From: Halostagnicola sp. A-GB9-2
Lineage (GTDB): Archaea > Halobacteriota > Halobacteria > Halobacteriales > Natrialbaceae
Direction of reading: 5' to 3'
NCBI RefSeq assembly: GCF_030068615.1
Contig: NZ_JASJOC010000002.1
Location: 310,001 to 374,000, forward strand
DNA: 64,000 bases
Of this stretch, positions 19,017-28,100 are shown piece after piece. Position numbers and translations under genes: made by a program. Under the pieces are notes generated by a model. That model searched no databases. It was not told the DNA's origin and worked only from the letters and a program-made list of their open reading frames with translations. Each line of letters starts with the position of its first letter. Position 1 is the stretch's first letter.

Positions 19017-19477
19017 GCGACCACGAACGCACGTTCGTGATGATCAAACCGGATGCGTTCGCTCGCGGTCTCGTCGGAAACGTCGTTTCCCGTCTCGAGG
19101 ACCGCGGCCTCAAGCTCGTTGGGATCAAGGTCATCAACATGCCCGAGGAACGCGCAAAAGAGCATTACTCCGAACATACGGACAAGCCGTTCTTTGATGA
19201 TCTCATCGAGTTCATCACGGCCGGTCCGGTCGTTCCGATGGTCTGGGAAGGCCAAGATGCAACTCGACAGGTCCGCCAAATGATTGGCGAGACCGATCCG
19301 CTCGAGGCTGCCCCGGGAACGATTCGCGGAGACTTCGCACTCGATCTCGGTCGCAACGTCGTTCACGCGGCTGACCACGAGGACGAGGGCGCAAACGAGA
19401 GAGAGATTGCGATTCACTTCGACGACGACGAACTGATCGACTACGAGCAACACGACGCAAGTTGGTTGTACGAATAA
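19013..19477 (+). CDS. ndk: Nucleoside diphosphate kinase
   Basis: The 154-residue enzyme transfers gamma-phosphate between nucleoside tri- and diphosphates. It shows [14 protein letters not shown] at the N terminus with the ATP-binding lysine, the VVPMVWEG strand, and the NVVHAADH segment carrying the phosphohistidine. Its ATG overlaps the rpl24e stop, ending the ribosomal operon. The 297 nt that follow to the next gene are AT-rich and contain TTTTATTTTT around 19514-19524, a likely terminator, and an AT block near 19670 that may be a promoter. Confidence 0.95.
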   Translation: MSDHERTFVMIKPDAFARGLVGNVVSRLEDRGLKLVGIKVINMPEERAKEHYSEHTDKPFFDDLIEFITAGPVVPMVWEGQDATRQVRQMIGETDPLEAAPGTIRGDFALDLGRNVVHAADHEDEGANEREIAIHFDDDELIDYEQHDASWLYE

Positions 19478-19774
19478 CCGAGCCGCTCGGTAGCGCCGGT
19501 CGTTCGTTTTCCGAGTTTTATTTTTCGGACCACATCCAAATAGAGGGATGTATTGACAAGTCACATTGGATACAGTACCTGTCGTCGAAACCGAAAGCAG
19601 TTGACGGACGCGCTATTCGACAACTCACGTGGTCGATTCTTCCAAAACCGCTCTCAACAGGAACTATCCAAATTTAAATATATAATATTGTCGAATAGCG
19701 TAACATCTAATGTGTCGGCTGCACTAGGGGCTAGTGGTGGTTTCGAATGGTAACGTACGGTAGGTGGTTACTGG

Positions 19775-20134
19775 ATGGGTAAGACAGAACGTGAATCAAC
19801 GGCCGTTGAAACGACAGCAGCGCCATCGCTAGATCTGGTATTCGACCTACTTTCGGTCCAGCGACGGCGATATGGACTGTATCATCTCGCCGATCAGGAC
19901 GATGGAATTGCGACGTTCGACGAGTTGGTTGACAATATTTACACACGAGAAGACGATCACGGAGAAGATCATCGGTTACAGATACAAACATCGTTACAAC
20001 ACGTTCATTTGCCGCGCCTCGAGGATGCGGGAATTTTGGAGTACGATACTCGAAGCGATACCATTCGCTACTGGGAACAGCCGACGCTCGAGGAGTGGCT
20101 CGAGCATGCCCGTCACAAGGAGTTCCTCGACTAG
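19775..20134 (+). CDS. DUF7344-type winged-helix-like protein
   Basis: The 119-residue soluble protein follows the haloarchaeal DUF7344 pattern: an LVFDLLSVQRRRYGLYHL opening, a middle helix starting TFDELVDNIYTRE, then LQTSLQHVHLPRLEDAGILEYD-like wing elements and a YWEQP end. These read as a degenerate winged helix, and such genes often sit near regulated or surface loci, so a regulatory role is assumed but not demonstrated. Unlike the two relatives near 40-41 kb it has no membrane helix. Confidence 0.75.
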   Translation: MGKTERESTAVETTAAPSLDLVFDLLSVQRRRYGLYHLADQDDGIATFDELVDNIYTREDDHGEDHRLQIQTSLQHVHLPRLEDAGILEYDTRSDTIRYWEQPTLEEWLEHARHKEFLD

Positions 20135-20166
20135 GGCGTGTGTGCGTGACGCCGACTCTGCGGCAG

Positions 20167-20214
20167 ACGTTGATGTCCAGCCTATAACGTTGCCAGCACG
20201 TTGACGTTGCCAGC
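20167..20214. repeat. Short repeats ACGTTG..CCAGC upstream of sod
   Basis: ACGTTGCCAGC occurs twice (20187-20197 and 20204-20214), with an extra ACGTTG between them and an imperfect copy, ACGTTGATGTCCAGC, at 20167. The block lies between two same-strand genes, about 200 nt before sod. It could be a binding-site cluster or part of a 3' end; there is no direct support for either. Confidence 0.4.
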
Positions 20215-20311
20215 TCTGTTATCCACGAGCCTATCGTACACTGTGGCCGACACGTTCCCTGAAAGCTTTAACAGAGCGACCGTCGTTGATTTCGTCAGGA
20301 GTGACCATCTG

Positions 20312-20349
20312 TGATACCGCTACCGAGTTTATCGTGTGATGTGGTATCA
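20312..20349. promoter_or_regulatory. Inverted repeat next to the sod TATA box
   Basis: TGATACC (20312-20318) and its complement GGTATCA (20343-20349) flank a 24-nt spacer just upstream of the TATA-like TTAAAACTTAA near 20359-20369. Position suggests an operator controlling superoxide dismutase; seven-base arms could also arise by chance. Confidence 0.35.
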
Positions 20350-20408
20350 TTTCACTCCTTAAAACTTAACAGGTGAGCGGCCGACAGACCAGTTAGAGGT
20401 GTACAATT

Positions 20409-21011
20409 ATGACTGATCACGAACTTCCACCACTTCCATACGATTACGACGCACTCGAACCATCGATCTCCGAACAGGTCGTGACCTGGCATCACGATAC
20501 CCACCATCAGGGGTATGTCAACGGCCTCAATAGCGCAGAAGAAACACTCTCGGAGAACCGCGAGAGCGGTGACTTCGACTCGACTCCGGGTGCACTCGGC
20601 AACGTGACTCACAACGGCTGTGGCCACTATCTCCACACGCTGTTCTGGGAGAACATGTCCCCCGACGGTGGCGGTGAGCCAACCGGCGACCTCGCCGACC
20701 GCATCGAAGAAGACTTCGGCTCCTACGAGGGCTGGAAAGGCGAGTTCGAAGCTGCTGCCGGCGCAGCAGGCGGCTGGGCGCTACTGGTATACGATCCCGT
20801 CGCAAAACAGCTTCGCAACGTCGCTGTCGACAAGCACGACCAGGGCGCACTCTGGGGCTCGCACCCGATTCTCGCGCTGGACGTCTGGGAACACTCCTAC
20901 TACTACGATTACGGACCGGACCGCGGGAGCTTCATCGACGCGTTCTTCGATGTCGTCAACTGGGACAAAGCAGCCCAAGAGTACGAAACCTGTCTCGACC
21001 ACTTCGAATAA
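20409..21011 (+). CDS. sod: Superoxide dismutase, Mn/Fe family
   Basis: The 200-residue enzyme dismutates superoxide. The four metal ligands are visible: the histidine in TWHHDTHH, the histidine in NGCGHYLH, and Asp plus His in LDVWEHSYYYDYG. The AGGWALLVYD strand and the WENM motif are typical; haloarchaeal members use manganese. An AGAGGTG ribosome-binding site precedes the ATG by about 8 nt. The upstream inverted repeat suggests regulated expression. Confidence 0.96.
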   Translation: MTDHELPPLPYDYDALEPSISEQVVTWHHDTHHQGYVNGLNSAEETLSENRESGDFDSTPGALGNVTHNGCGHYLHTLFWENMSPDGGGEPTGDLADRIEEDFGSYEGWKGEFEAAAGAAGGWALLVYDPVAKQLRNVAVDKHDQGALWGSHPILALDVWEHSYYYDYGPDRGSFIDAFFDVVNWDKAAQEYETCLDHFE

Positions 21012-21166
21012 GTCTCCAGTAACACCGTCCATTTTTGTGACGTAGTCCGTTTACCCGTAGCAAGTGGTTCGTCGTGTCGAAACCGCACGTTTCGTTCTCG
21101 GAACCAACCCGTACTTCTCGGCAACAAACCATACAGTTTACCCGCGAGACTGACCTACGCCGACGT

Positions 21167-21433
21167 ATGCCTGTCCCAAAATCGGAGTTCGACAGCTTAC
21201 CACCTTGTGACTTTTACACGCCAACGGAGCTCCTCGAGGAGGATCAGATGTATACGATTTACGAAATCGCGCGTCTCCTGCAGGGGCTCGACGCGGACGC
21301 GGATATCGACCGAGACACCGAAGATATCCTGCTCGATTGGGCGATTCCGTGGGTTATGACGAACGCCGCCGAACTCGTCGTCGCGGAGCCGCGCGACGAA
21401 GACGAACCGGGCTATTACGGACTGAAAGACTGA
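21167..21433 (+). CDS. DUF5827 family small protein
   Basis: The 88-residue soluble acidic protein starts at ATG 21167 (MPVPKSEFD); a longer frame upstream has shadow-like composition and is rejected. It carries the LPPCDFYTPTELL opening and a MYTIYEIARLLQGL helix, as in the haloarchaeal DUF5827 proteins, for which no function is known. It stands alone between sod and the P-loop gene on the same strand. Confidence 0.75.
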   Translation: MPVPKSEFDSLPPCDFYTPTELLEEDQMYTIYEIARLLQGLDADADIDRDTEDILLDWAIPWVMTNAAELVVAEPRDEDEPGYYGLKD

Positions 21434-21568
21434 TCACGTCGGCCGACAGAATCCGAGGTACGTACGCTACAGTATGACCCAGTTACGACAACTCGAGTCA
21501 TCCTCTCGCTGTACCTTCTCGTGTCGAATAGGCGATCAGGAGATGGCAACGGGGTGTAGTCAGCATCG

Positions 21569-22405
21569 ATGATTTTTCTCGTCGTTGGCGCGGATCACGT
21601 GGACGCAGGAAAAACCACGTTCTCGACCGGCCTCGTCCAACGAACCGGTGGCATTGCCTTCAAACCTCGAGCAGGCAATGACTACTGGTTCGACCACGAC
21701 GATTGTCTCGACGCGCTCGTCGACGGCCGACTGTACGGGAAGGATGCGGCGAAACTGTCCAGAGCGGAAGACGCCGACAGACCTCCTGAAGCCCTTAACC
21801 CCGTTCACAGACTGTGGCAACCAGATCCTGACGGCTCGACAGGGATACTCGGACGAACCGATAGAGAGTTCGTCGTCGATCGAGTCAACCGGCCCGATGA
21901 CGACGAACCGCTGTTCGTTCGCAATGGGACTGCCGACATCCCCGATACCGTTGCGGAGGCGCTCCCGTTGTCCGATTCGCCGACCGTCGAGTCGGTCGAG
22001 GAACTCAACGAACTGATGCAGGGAACCTATACTTCGGCGTTCGAAACGCTGGCGAGCGAAATCGCGTCCGCCGAACTGGCCGTGGTCGAATCCTACGGAG
22101 ACATCGCCCGGCCGCTCGAGGCGCTCGGCGAGGACCTCGTTTCGGCGGTAGCCGTCGTCGAACCCGGTCAGGCACGGATCTATCGCGGCTCTCGGTTCTG
22201 TCGGGCCTGTACGGTGGCCAGTTCGAGTCCGGGCGAAGGAACGCTCGAGAAACGCGTCCCCGACGTCATCGGATCGATCGATCCCGTCGCTCGTGTGCCC
22301 TTGTCTCCACTACCGAAGAAACAGCGCCAGGACCCAACGGCGATTGCGATGGCGTACGAGCCGGCTTACAACGCGCTTCTCGAGGCGGCCGAAGATCGTT
22401 CGTAA
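21569..22405 (+). CDS. P-loop ATPase resembling dethiobiotin synthetase fold
   Basis: The 278-residue protein begins with a P-loop, VVGADHVDAGKTTFSTGL, of the G-x4-DAGKTT type shared by BioD/CobQ/MinD-like enzymes. A strand AELAVVESYGDIARPL near residue 165 could be the Walker B-like acid region, and an RFCRACTVASSSPGEG loop near 210 carries a C-x2-C pair. Haloarchaeal homologues are called simply ATPase. No biotin or cobamide gene is adjacent, so the substrate is unknown. Confidence 0.7.
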   Translation: MIFLVVGADHVDAGKTTFSTGLVQRTGGIAFKPRAGNDYWFDHDDCLDALVDGRLYGKDAAKLSRAEDADRPPEALNPVHRLWQPDPDGSTGILGRTDREFVVDRVNRPDDDEPLFVRNGTADIPDTVAEALPLSDSPTVESVEELNELMQGTYTSAFETLASEIASAELAVVESYGDIARPLEALGEDLVSAVAVVEPGQARIYRGSRFCRACTVASSSPGEGTLEKRVPDVIGSIDPVARVPLSPLPKKQRQDPTAIAMAYEPAYNALLEAAEDRS

Positions 22406-22416
22406 GCGGGCCGGAC

Positions 22417-23001
22417 TCACTCGGCTTCGTCGAGGACGATCCCCGCCGTGAGTTCGACGTGTTTGTACGGCCGGTCGGTGACGCTCGGTCCGTGGCCCGC
22501 GTGCATCGCCTGAAGATCCTCGTCAATGCGGTCGAAGACGTCGTGGATGCTCAACACGAGCTTTCCGTGATCTCCTTCCGGCAGGTCGGTCCGTCCGTAG
22601 CTCCCTTTCTGAAAGATGAGGTCCCCCGCGAAGAGAATCCCCGGCTCTTCTGCGTAGAAACAGAGGTGGTCGTTTTTGTGGCCCGGTGTGTGCATCGCGA
22701 CGTACTCGTGGTCACCGAGCGTAACGATCCCTTCGTCCTCGATTTCGTGATCGACACCGTCGACCGACGAATCGAATCCCCACGCATCGACCTCGAACGC
22801 GTCTTTGATCGCCTCGAGATTTCCGACGTGATCTTTGTGGGTGTGGGTGAGGATGACGGCGTCGAGATCGTCGACGCGAGATTCGATCTCGGAGACGGCG
22901 TCGAAGTTTGCACCTGTATCGACCACGACCGTTCGTTCGCCCGTCACCAGAAACACGTTGCTCGTAAATGCGTGTACGCCTTCGGCGAGATTATCGACCA
23001 T
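22417..23001 (-). CDS. Metallo-beta-lactamase fold hydrolase
   Basis: The Met at 23001 is chosen as start (MVDNLAEGVHAFTSN), giving 194 residues; the longer frame adds a His-rich unnatural N terminus. The metal-binding set is complete: THTHKDH, HTPGHKNDH, FAGDLIF with the bridging aspartate, and the final histidine in HAGHGP. The compact form resembles glyoxalase-II-like small MBL proteins of haloarchaea. The substrate is not known. It is convergent with the ATPase gene and divergent from the membrane winged-helix gene. Confidence 0.87.
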   Translation of the reverse strand: MVDNLAEGVHAFTSNVFLVTGERTVVVDTGANFDAVSEIESRVDDLDAVILTHTHKDHVGNLEAIKDAFEVDAWGFDSSVDGVDHEIEDEGIVTLGDHEYVAMHTPGHKNDHLCFYAEEPGILFAGDLIFQKGSYGRTDLPEGDHGKLVLSIHDVFDRIDEDLQAMHAGHGPSVTDRPYKHVELTAGIVLDEAE

Positions 23002-23245
23002 ACCGGGAATATGGGTTGATCCATGTTGTGTATGTCGACATCGGCTGTTCGATTGGGTCACCGATTACGGTCCCGGGCAGACGGGCGGCCGTTCTCGACT
23101 TAATCACTGTCTCGGCGGTCAGTGATGTTTCTGAGCCGGTTCCGAATGGGTCGAGTCGGATACGACGAGCATGAATAGGATACGATGAGTGTACACAGAC
23201 TGCTATTCACAAGGATTTTTAGCACTGGCACGTAGTAATAGACGA

Positions 23246-24445
23246 ATGACTCGGTCGCCTTTGATTGGACTTCTCGTCCTCTTCGTCGTGGTAGGAACGC
23301 TAAGTGGTGGTGGGACGCTGCTGCTGAGCGGTACGACGGCAGCAACGGCCGGAGAGAGCGAACATACGGCGACCGAACAAAGCGTCGAACCGAACACTGG
23401 TTCGATGGGGACCAGCCAAGAGTTCGATGACACGGCTTTCGAGGTGACGATTCACGAGAACGGCAGTGCGACCTGGACGTTCAAGTACGAACGCGCATTG
23501 GACGAGGACGACGACGAAGGAGACGAGGTTCAGGCGTTCGAAGACTGGGCAGACGAGTTCGAGTCTGAAAACACCAGTCTCTACAGAGGATTTCAGTATC
23601 AGGCAGAAAACCTGACCGAATCCGGTGTCGAAAGCTCCGACCGGGAGGGGATGGCGACGAACTTCGAGCGCGAAGCCTACGTCGATCAGGAAGGAATTAG
23701 CCAGACCGGAAACAACACGGGCGTCGTCGAAATGTCGTTCGTCTGGGAAGGGTTTGCGGCAGTCGACGACGACGGAACCGTCCGAGCCGGCGACGTGTTC
23801 GATGAGTGGGTCCTCCTCGAGGATCAGCGACTTACCGTCAGTACCGACGATTCCCTCGAGTTCCAATCGGTGCACGAAGACGGCCGGTACAACCGGGAGC
23901 TACTCGCAGATGCGAACAAGGTCACCTGGTCCGGTGAAATGGAGTTCATCCCTGGCGAGCCACGCATCGTTCTCGACAATCCGGAGGAGTCCAACGAAGG
24001 CGGATTCTTGAGTTCGTTCGACACGTTCGAAGACGGTACTTTCAGCCCGCTCTTGGCGATCATTATGATTATCGCTGTGCTGGTCGGCATCGGGACGTTC
24101 GTCCGATTCCGTGATACGGACGACGAAGCGGTAAAATCGACCGCCGGGGAAGAACCACGGCCGACGGAAGCGGGTGCGACCACCACTGAGCCAACAGAGG
24201 AACTCCAGGAAACGGAACTGCTCACCGACGAGGACCGTGTCGTGAACCTTATCGAGGAAAATGGTGGCCGTATGAAACAGGTTCAGATCGTCGACGAAAC
24301 TGGCTGGTCGAAATCGAAAGTCAGCATGCTCCTTTCGGAGATGGAAGACAGTGGAACCATCAGCAAACTCCGCGTCGGCCGAGAGAACATCATCAGTCTC
24401 GAGGGCCACGAGCCGGAGGCGACGAAGTCGCCGTTCGACGAGTGA
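23246..24445 (+). CDS. Membrane-anchored winged-helix regulator (DUF7345/DUF7343-like)
   Basis: The ATG at 23246 is chosen because a TATA-like GATTTTTAGC lies about 30 nt upstream, fitting leaderless translation. The 399 residues comprise a signal-anchor (LIGLLVLFVVVGTLSGG), an extracytoplasmic beta-rich domain of about 260 residues, a membrane helix near 275-295 (LLAIIMIIAVLVGIGTF), an acidic linker, and a C-terminal winged helix (QIVDETGWSKSKVSMLLSEM). The layout suggests a receptor that senses an external signal and binds DNA at the membrane. It shares its helix-turn-helix type with the gene at 31.5-32.2 kb. Confidence 0.82.
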   Translation: MTRSPLIGLLVLFVVVGTLSGGGTLLLSGTTAATAGESEHTATEQSVEPNTGSMGTSQEFDDTAFEVTIHENGSATWTFKYERALDEDDDEGDEVQAFEDWADEFESENTSLYRGFQYQAENLTESGVESSDREGMATNFEREAYVDQEGISQTGNNTGVVEMSFVWEGFAAVDDDGTVRAGDVFDEWVLLEDQRLTVSTDDSLEFQSVHEDGRYNRELLADANKVTWSGEMEFIPGEPRIVLDNPEESNEGGFLSSFDTFEDGTFSPLLAIIMIIAVLVGIGTFVRFRDTDDEAVKSTAGEEPRPTEAGATTTEPTEELQETELLTDEDRVVNLIEENGGRMKQVQIVDETGWSKSKVSMLLSEMEDSGTISKLRVGRENIISLEGHEPEATKSPFDE

Positions 24446-24529
24446 GCGAACTCCGTGCATGCTACTTGACGCCACTCCTGTATCGAAACGGAATCCTTAA
24501 ACAACAGTCGGCAGTAGGAATATGTACGC

Positions 24530-24604
24530 GCTCCGATGGTGTAGTCCGGCCAATCATATTGCCCTCTCACGGCAATGACCAGGGTTCGAATCCCTGTCGG
24601 AGCA
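24530..24604 (+). tRNA. tRNA-Glu (CTC)
   Basis: The acceptor stem GCTCCGA pairs with TCGGAGC at the 3' end, the anticodon arm TTGCC-CTCTCAC-GGCAA gives anticodon CTC, and the T arm contains GGTTCGAATCC. A CCTTAAAC promoter element lies about 30 nt upstream. CCA is not encoded. The surface-glycan region begins directly after this tRNA. Confidence 0.96.
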
Positions 24605-24835
24605 CTTCTTTGCAAACAACGTCGTGAGTCGCAAGTGCGACGTTGAATTCGGATGAGAACGCTCACACGGCAACCATCGTTCTCAAGATCGGAGACGAGA
24701 CCCGCTCCGAAATCGAGCGCATCCGCCGTGGGCTGATCCAATGGCTGTGCTGTGTAACTACCGACGGCCTCGAGCGGGCCAACGAGCGTCCACAGAAAGA
24801 ACGCAGATGTGTCAAAACAGGTGCAGAGCTGTCCG

Positions 24836-26653
24836 CTATCCGTTTCGAATCGGTCGTTTTTGTTCGTACCTGTCCTCGTGCCGTGCAGGCCGAGTGGTAA
24901 CCGGTTCGTTGGTGGCTTGATCCGGGAACGAACCCACCGCATTCTTTTCGAGGACGTAATCCTCGAGTACGAGGAGATCGAGCCCCATTCCGTAGAAATC
25001 TTTGACTGCTTCGATCGGCGTGTTCACTATCGGTTCGCCGTTGTCATTGAACGAGGTGTTCAGGAGGACCGGGACGCCCGTGATATCACCGAACGCTTCG
25101 ATCAATCTGTAGTATCGCCCGTGTTGGTCCTCTCGAACGGTCTGGGGGCGCGTCGAACTATCCGCGGGATGAACGACGGCGCTCAATTCGTCTTCTTTCT
25201 CGGGTTCGATATCGAACGCCTCGATCATGAACGGAGATGTCTGACCGTCGATGAGATACTCTTCAGCCGCTTCTTCGAGCAAAGAGGGGGCGAACGGACG
25301 CCATTCTTCACGGTGCTTGACGAACCGGTTAACCTGGTCACGCGAGTCGATCGTCCGGGGATCGGCGAGGATGCTCCGCGAGCCGAGTGCTCGAGGCCCC
25401 ATCTCCATTCGACCCTGGAACCATCCGACCAGCGCGCCGTCGGCGATCCGTTCGGCGACGTACCGCTCGAGATTATCCGGTTTGTTGTAGTCGATCTTGG
25501 TGGTCCGGAGCTGTGATTCGATCTCGTTCGAGTCGTACTCTGGACCGAGGTATACCGTCGATAGTCGGTCGACAGTGGCCGGTGATTGACCGACCCACCC
25601 AGCCCCGAGTGCGAGTCCCGCGTCGTTTGCAACGGGTTGGACGAACACGTTGTCGACGTGTTCTGATTCCCGAATACGCTTGTTGAGTTTGCAGTTGAGA
25701 GCGACGCCGCCGGCGAGAGCGATATTATTCGAACCGACGGTTCTGGTGTGCGTCTGCACGATTTCGAGAACGATCTCCTCGAGCAGTTTCTGAGCGGTGT
25801 ACGCGAGGTCTTTCTCCCACTGATCAAACGATTCGGGCTCGTCCTTTCGAGGCCGGTCGAAGACTTCCTCCAAGAGTTCCACGCCGTGGCCGGTTCCCCA
25901 TCGCTTCGTGAGTTCGGTTACGTCGTACGATTCTTCGACGTCGATCAGCGACCGTAACGCACGCTCGATCTGTGGATTCTCGTTCCCGTAGGGAGCCAAT
26001 CCCATCACCTTCCCTTCCCCGTTGAACATCCGGTAACCGAGATACTCGGTAACGATCGCAAAGAATAGCCCGAGGCTGTTCGGATGTTCGTAGGTCTTGA
26101 CCCGCTCTAGCCCTCCCTGGTCACCCCGCCATACGACGGTCGAGTCGTACTCACCTTTCGCATCGATCGTCACGACGAGTGACTCGTCGAACCCGGACGG
26201 GTGGAACGCGCTTGCTGCGTGACATCGGTGGTGTGAGAGTCGCTCGATCGGTGGAACGGGCGTGTCGATTTCTTCGAGACGGGATTCGATCTTTCGCGTC
26301 GGAAGCAGTTGGCTCTGAAACTCGGTGACGATGGCTTCTTCGATCGCGGAGATTTTTCTCGTTATTCCTGGCGCGCGGATCGCATCGCCGAAGTAGTGAG
26401 ATCGAATGTTAGACCGAAGACTTGGATCGTAGGGGAGGAAGATCGTGTCGAGATCGCTGAGAGCGAGTTGTCGGTACTCCAGACAGGCATTGATAGCGTT
26501 CGTTGGGAAGGTGTCGGGGGCGTGTTTTTGGCGAGTGAGCCGTTCCTCTTCGACACCGAACACGGGTGTCCCGTCTTCGAAGAGGACAGCACTGGGGTCG
26601 TGTTGCCCGTACAGACCAATTGCGGGTTTGAAAGCAAGCGTATAGTCACTCAT
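24836..26653 (-). CDS. NodU/CmcH-family carbamoyltransferase
   Basis: The 605-residue protein starts at ATG 26653, supported by a CATATTATCG TATA element about 30 nt upstream. It has the N-terminal HypF/TsaD-like kinase fold (DPSAVLFEDG, EEERLTRQKH, HHRCHAASAF, GGVALNCKLNKR, NDAGLALGAG) and the C-terminal YrdC-like half with GRMEMGPRALGSRSI and EWRPFAPS. These enzymes transfer a carbamoyl group from carbamoyl phosphate through carbamoyl-adenylate to a sugar hydroxyl. In this setting it probably decorates the surface glycan. It is the first gene of the locus beyond tRNA-Glu. Confidence 0.9.
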   Translation of the reverse strand: MSDYTLAFKPAIGLYGQHDPSAVLFEDGTPVFGVEEERLTRQKHAPDTFPTNAINACLEYRQLALSDLDTIFLPYDPSLRSNIRSHYFGDAIRAPGITRKISAIEEAIVTEFQSQLLPTRKIESRLEEIDTPVPPIERLSHHRCHAASAFHPSGFDESLVVTIDAKGEYDSTVVWRGDQGGLERVKTYEHPNSLGLFFAIVTEYLGYRMFNGEGKVMGLAPYGNENPQIERALRSLIDVEESYDVTELTKRWGTGHGVELLEEVFDRPRKDEPESFDQWEKDLAYTAQKLLEEIVLEIVQTHTRTVGSNNIALAGGVALNCKLNKRIRESEHVDNVFVQPVANDAGLALGAGWVGQSPATVDRLSTVYLGPEYDSNEIESQLRTTKIDYNKPDNLERYVAERIADGALVGWFQGRMEMGPRALGSRSILADPRTIDSRDQVNRFVKHREEWRPFAPSLLEEAAEEYLIDGQTSPFMIEAFDIEPEKEDELSAVVHPADSSTRPQTVREDQHGRYYRLIEAFGDITGVPVLLNTSFNDNGEPIVNTPIEAVKDFYGMGLDLLVLEDYVLEKNAVGSFPDQATNEPVTTRPARHEDRYEQKRPIRNG

Positions 26654-27161
26654 AGCTGAACGGAGTCTATCTATCACCGATAATATGAACCTGTTAAACG
26701 CCAAACGAGGTTTCAGAACGAGGAAGACGATGCTTCCCTACTGGACAGATGCAACTAATAGAACCAACATGCTCGTTTGGCCAGCCGTTAATTCTCTTCA
26801 CAACTGTGTCTTACAAAGACAGGAAATAACGGAAATAGAGCCTCGGAAATCCGGATTGTTGTTATTTCTATTAGCAATTTCCACTGGTGCTGAATAGCGT
26901 TGTCCGTTTGAAACGGTCTTATAATCACTATAGTGAACCGCCCAGAGGAGAAACCATACTCGTAATGCATCCATCTATGCCATCGCCGATCGGACCGGGG
27001 GTTCGATCGAAGTCCCGATGCTCACTTTCAGGCCAGTGGCTGGAATACGGACGGCGATGGGCGATACCATCGGCGCTATCGGATTCTCTTGCGCTCGAGA
27101 TGAGTCGAGTCGGGATTGCGCGGACGGGAACCCGTCCGAGTCGGTAATCGACACGACAGTT
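26654..27161. other. AT-rich spacer without a supported gene
   Basis: The left end holds the promoter of the carbamoyltransferase; a CTTATAATC element near 26918-26927 could drive the acidic repeat-protein gene to the right. Short frames here have unnatural composition and are not called. Confidence 0.4.
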
Positions 27162-28100
27162 ATGTCTCCTAACGCTCGACAACAGGGTTCAGATACCCGT
27201 TCGATTCAAAGCAGTATTCAAATTCTGTTGACCGTCGTCGGTGTCCTCCTGTTACTGACAGGGCTCGTCTTTGCGGCAAGCGGCGTGTCGATCAACAGTG
27301 CAATCGATTCGGTAAGTGACCGGTTCGGTGACTCTTCGGCCGGCGATGACGATGAAGACGAGGGTGATGGCGACGACGGGGATAGCGACGATGGAGAAGT
27401 CGAAGAAGCGGACGACGGGGGTGATGAGGACGACAGTGATGAGGAATCAGCGGCGGACGATACTGATGCTGACGAATCCGACGATGAAGACGAAGCGGAT
27501 GACGAGGACGAAGCCGACGATGAAGCCGACGATGAAGACGAAGCGGATGACGAGCAAGACGAAGAACACACGCTAACGACCACGGTCGAGAACGATGACG
27601 GCGATGAAGTCGAAGACGCCACCGTCGAGGTCGAGGGCGGGCCCGGTGTCAACGCGGAGACGACAACCGACGACGATGGTGAGGCGGCGTTTAGCATCGA
27701 GGATGGGGAGTACACCGTCACTGCCTCCGCCAGCGGTTACGAAGCGGCGGAAGATTCGGTCGATATCGACGGTGACGACGAAGAGATCACGCTCGAACTC
27801 GAGGCGGAAGACGATGATGACGAATCCGACGATGCGGGGCTACACACACTGACGACCGTGGTCGAGGATGACGATGGGAATTCGCTCGACAATGCGACGG
27901 TCGAAGTCGCCGATGACGACTTCTTCGGTGCCTTCAGTGGCGAAGACCAGGAAGTTGACGACGACGGCGAGGCCGAATTCGAACGCGAGAACGGGGAATA
28001 CATAGTTACAGCCGACGCGGACGGTTACGAAGAAGCGGAAGATTCGGTCGATATCGACGGTGACGACGAAGAGATCACGCTCGAACTCGAAGCGGAGTAG
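27162..28100 (+). CDS. Membrane-anchored acidic protein with two carboxypeptidase-regulatory-like repeats
   Basis: The 312-residue protein starts at ATG 27162 (MSPNARQQ). A single membrane helix (residues 23-43) is followed by an extremely acidic Asp/Glu linker of about 95 residues and two tandem beta-sandwich repeats of about 80 residues each, from about 136 and 225. Each repeat has the pattern LTT-VE-DG--V--ATVEV, a DDDGEA turn, an ENGEY-VTA-A-GYE strand and an EEITLELEAE end, resembling CarboxypepD_reg/PEGA-like domains. It is probably displayed outside the cell as a surface or glycan-binding protein; the role is not known. Confidence 0.7.
   Translation: MSPNARQQGSDTRSIQSSIQILLTVVGVLLLLTGLVFAASGVSINSAIDSVSDRFGDSSAGDDDEDEGDGDDGDSDDGEVEEADDGGDEDDSDEESAADDTDADESDDEDEADDEDEADDEADDEDEADDEQDEEHTLTTTVENDDGDEVEDATVEVEGGPGVNAETTTDDDGEAAFSIEDGEYTVTASASGYEAAEDSVDIDGDDEEITLELEAEDDDDESDDAGLHTLTTVVEDDDGNSLDNATVEVADDDFFGAFSGEDQEVDDDGEAEFERENGEYIVTADADGYEEAEDSVDIDGDDEEITLELEAE
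27747..28090 (+). repeat. 56-bp identical direct repeat within the acidic protein gene
   Basis: Bases 27747-27802 and 28035-28090 are identical over 56 bp, 288 bp apart, and encode the C-terminal strands of both beta-sandwich repeats. In the acidic linker, a separate 29-bp repeat occurs at 27478-27506 and 27526-27554. The identity, including third codon positions, indicates recent duplication or gene conversion. Confidence 0.85.

Noticed and set aside
27479-27556. CRISPR-like short repeats around 27.5 kb
   Set aside because: They are codon repeats for an Asp/Glu-rich linker within a coding frame, with no spacers of regular length.
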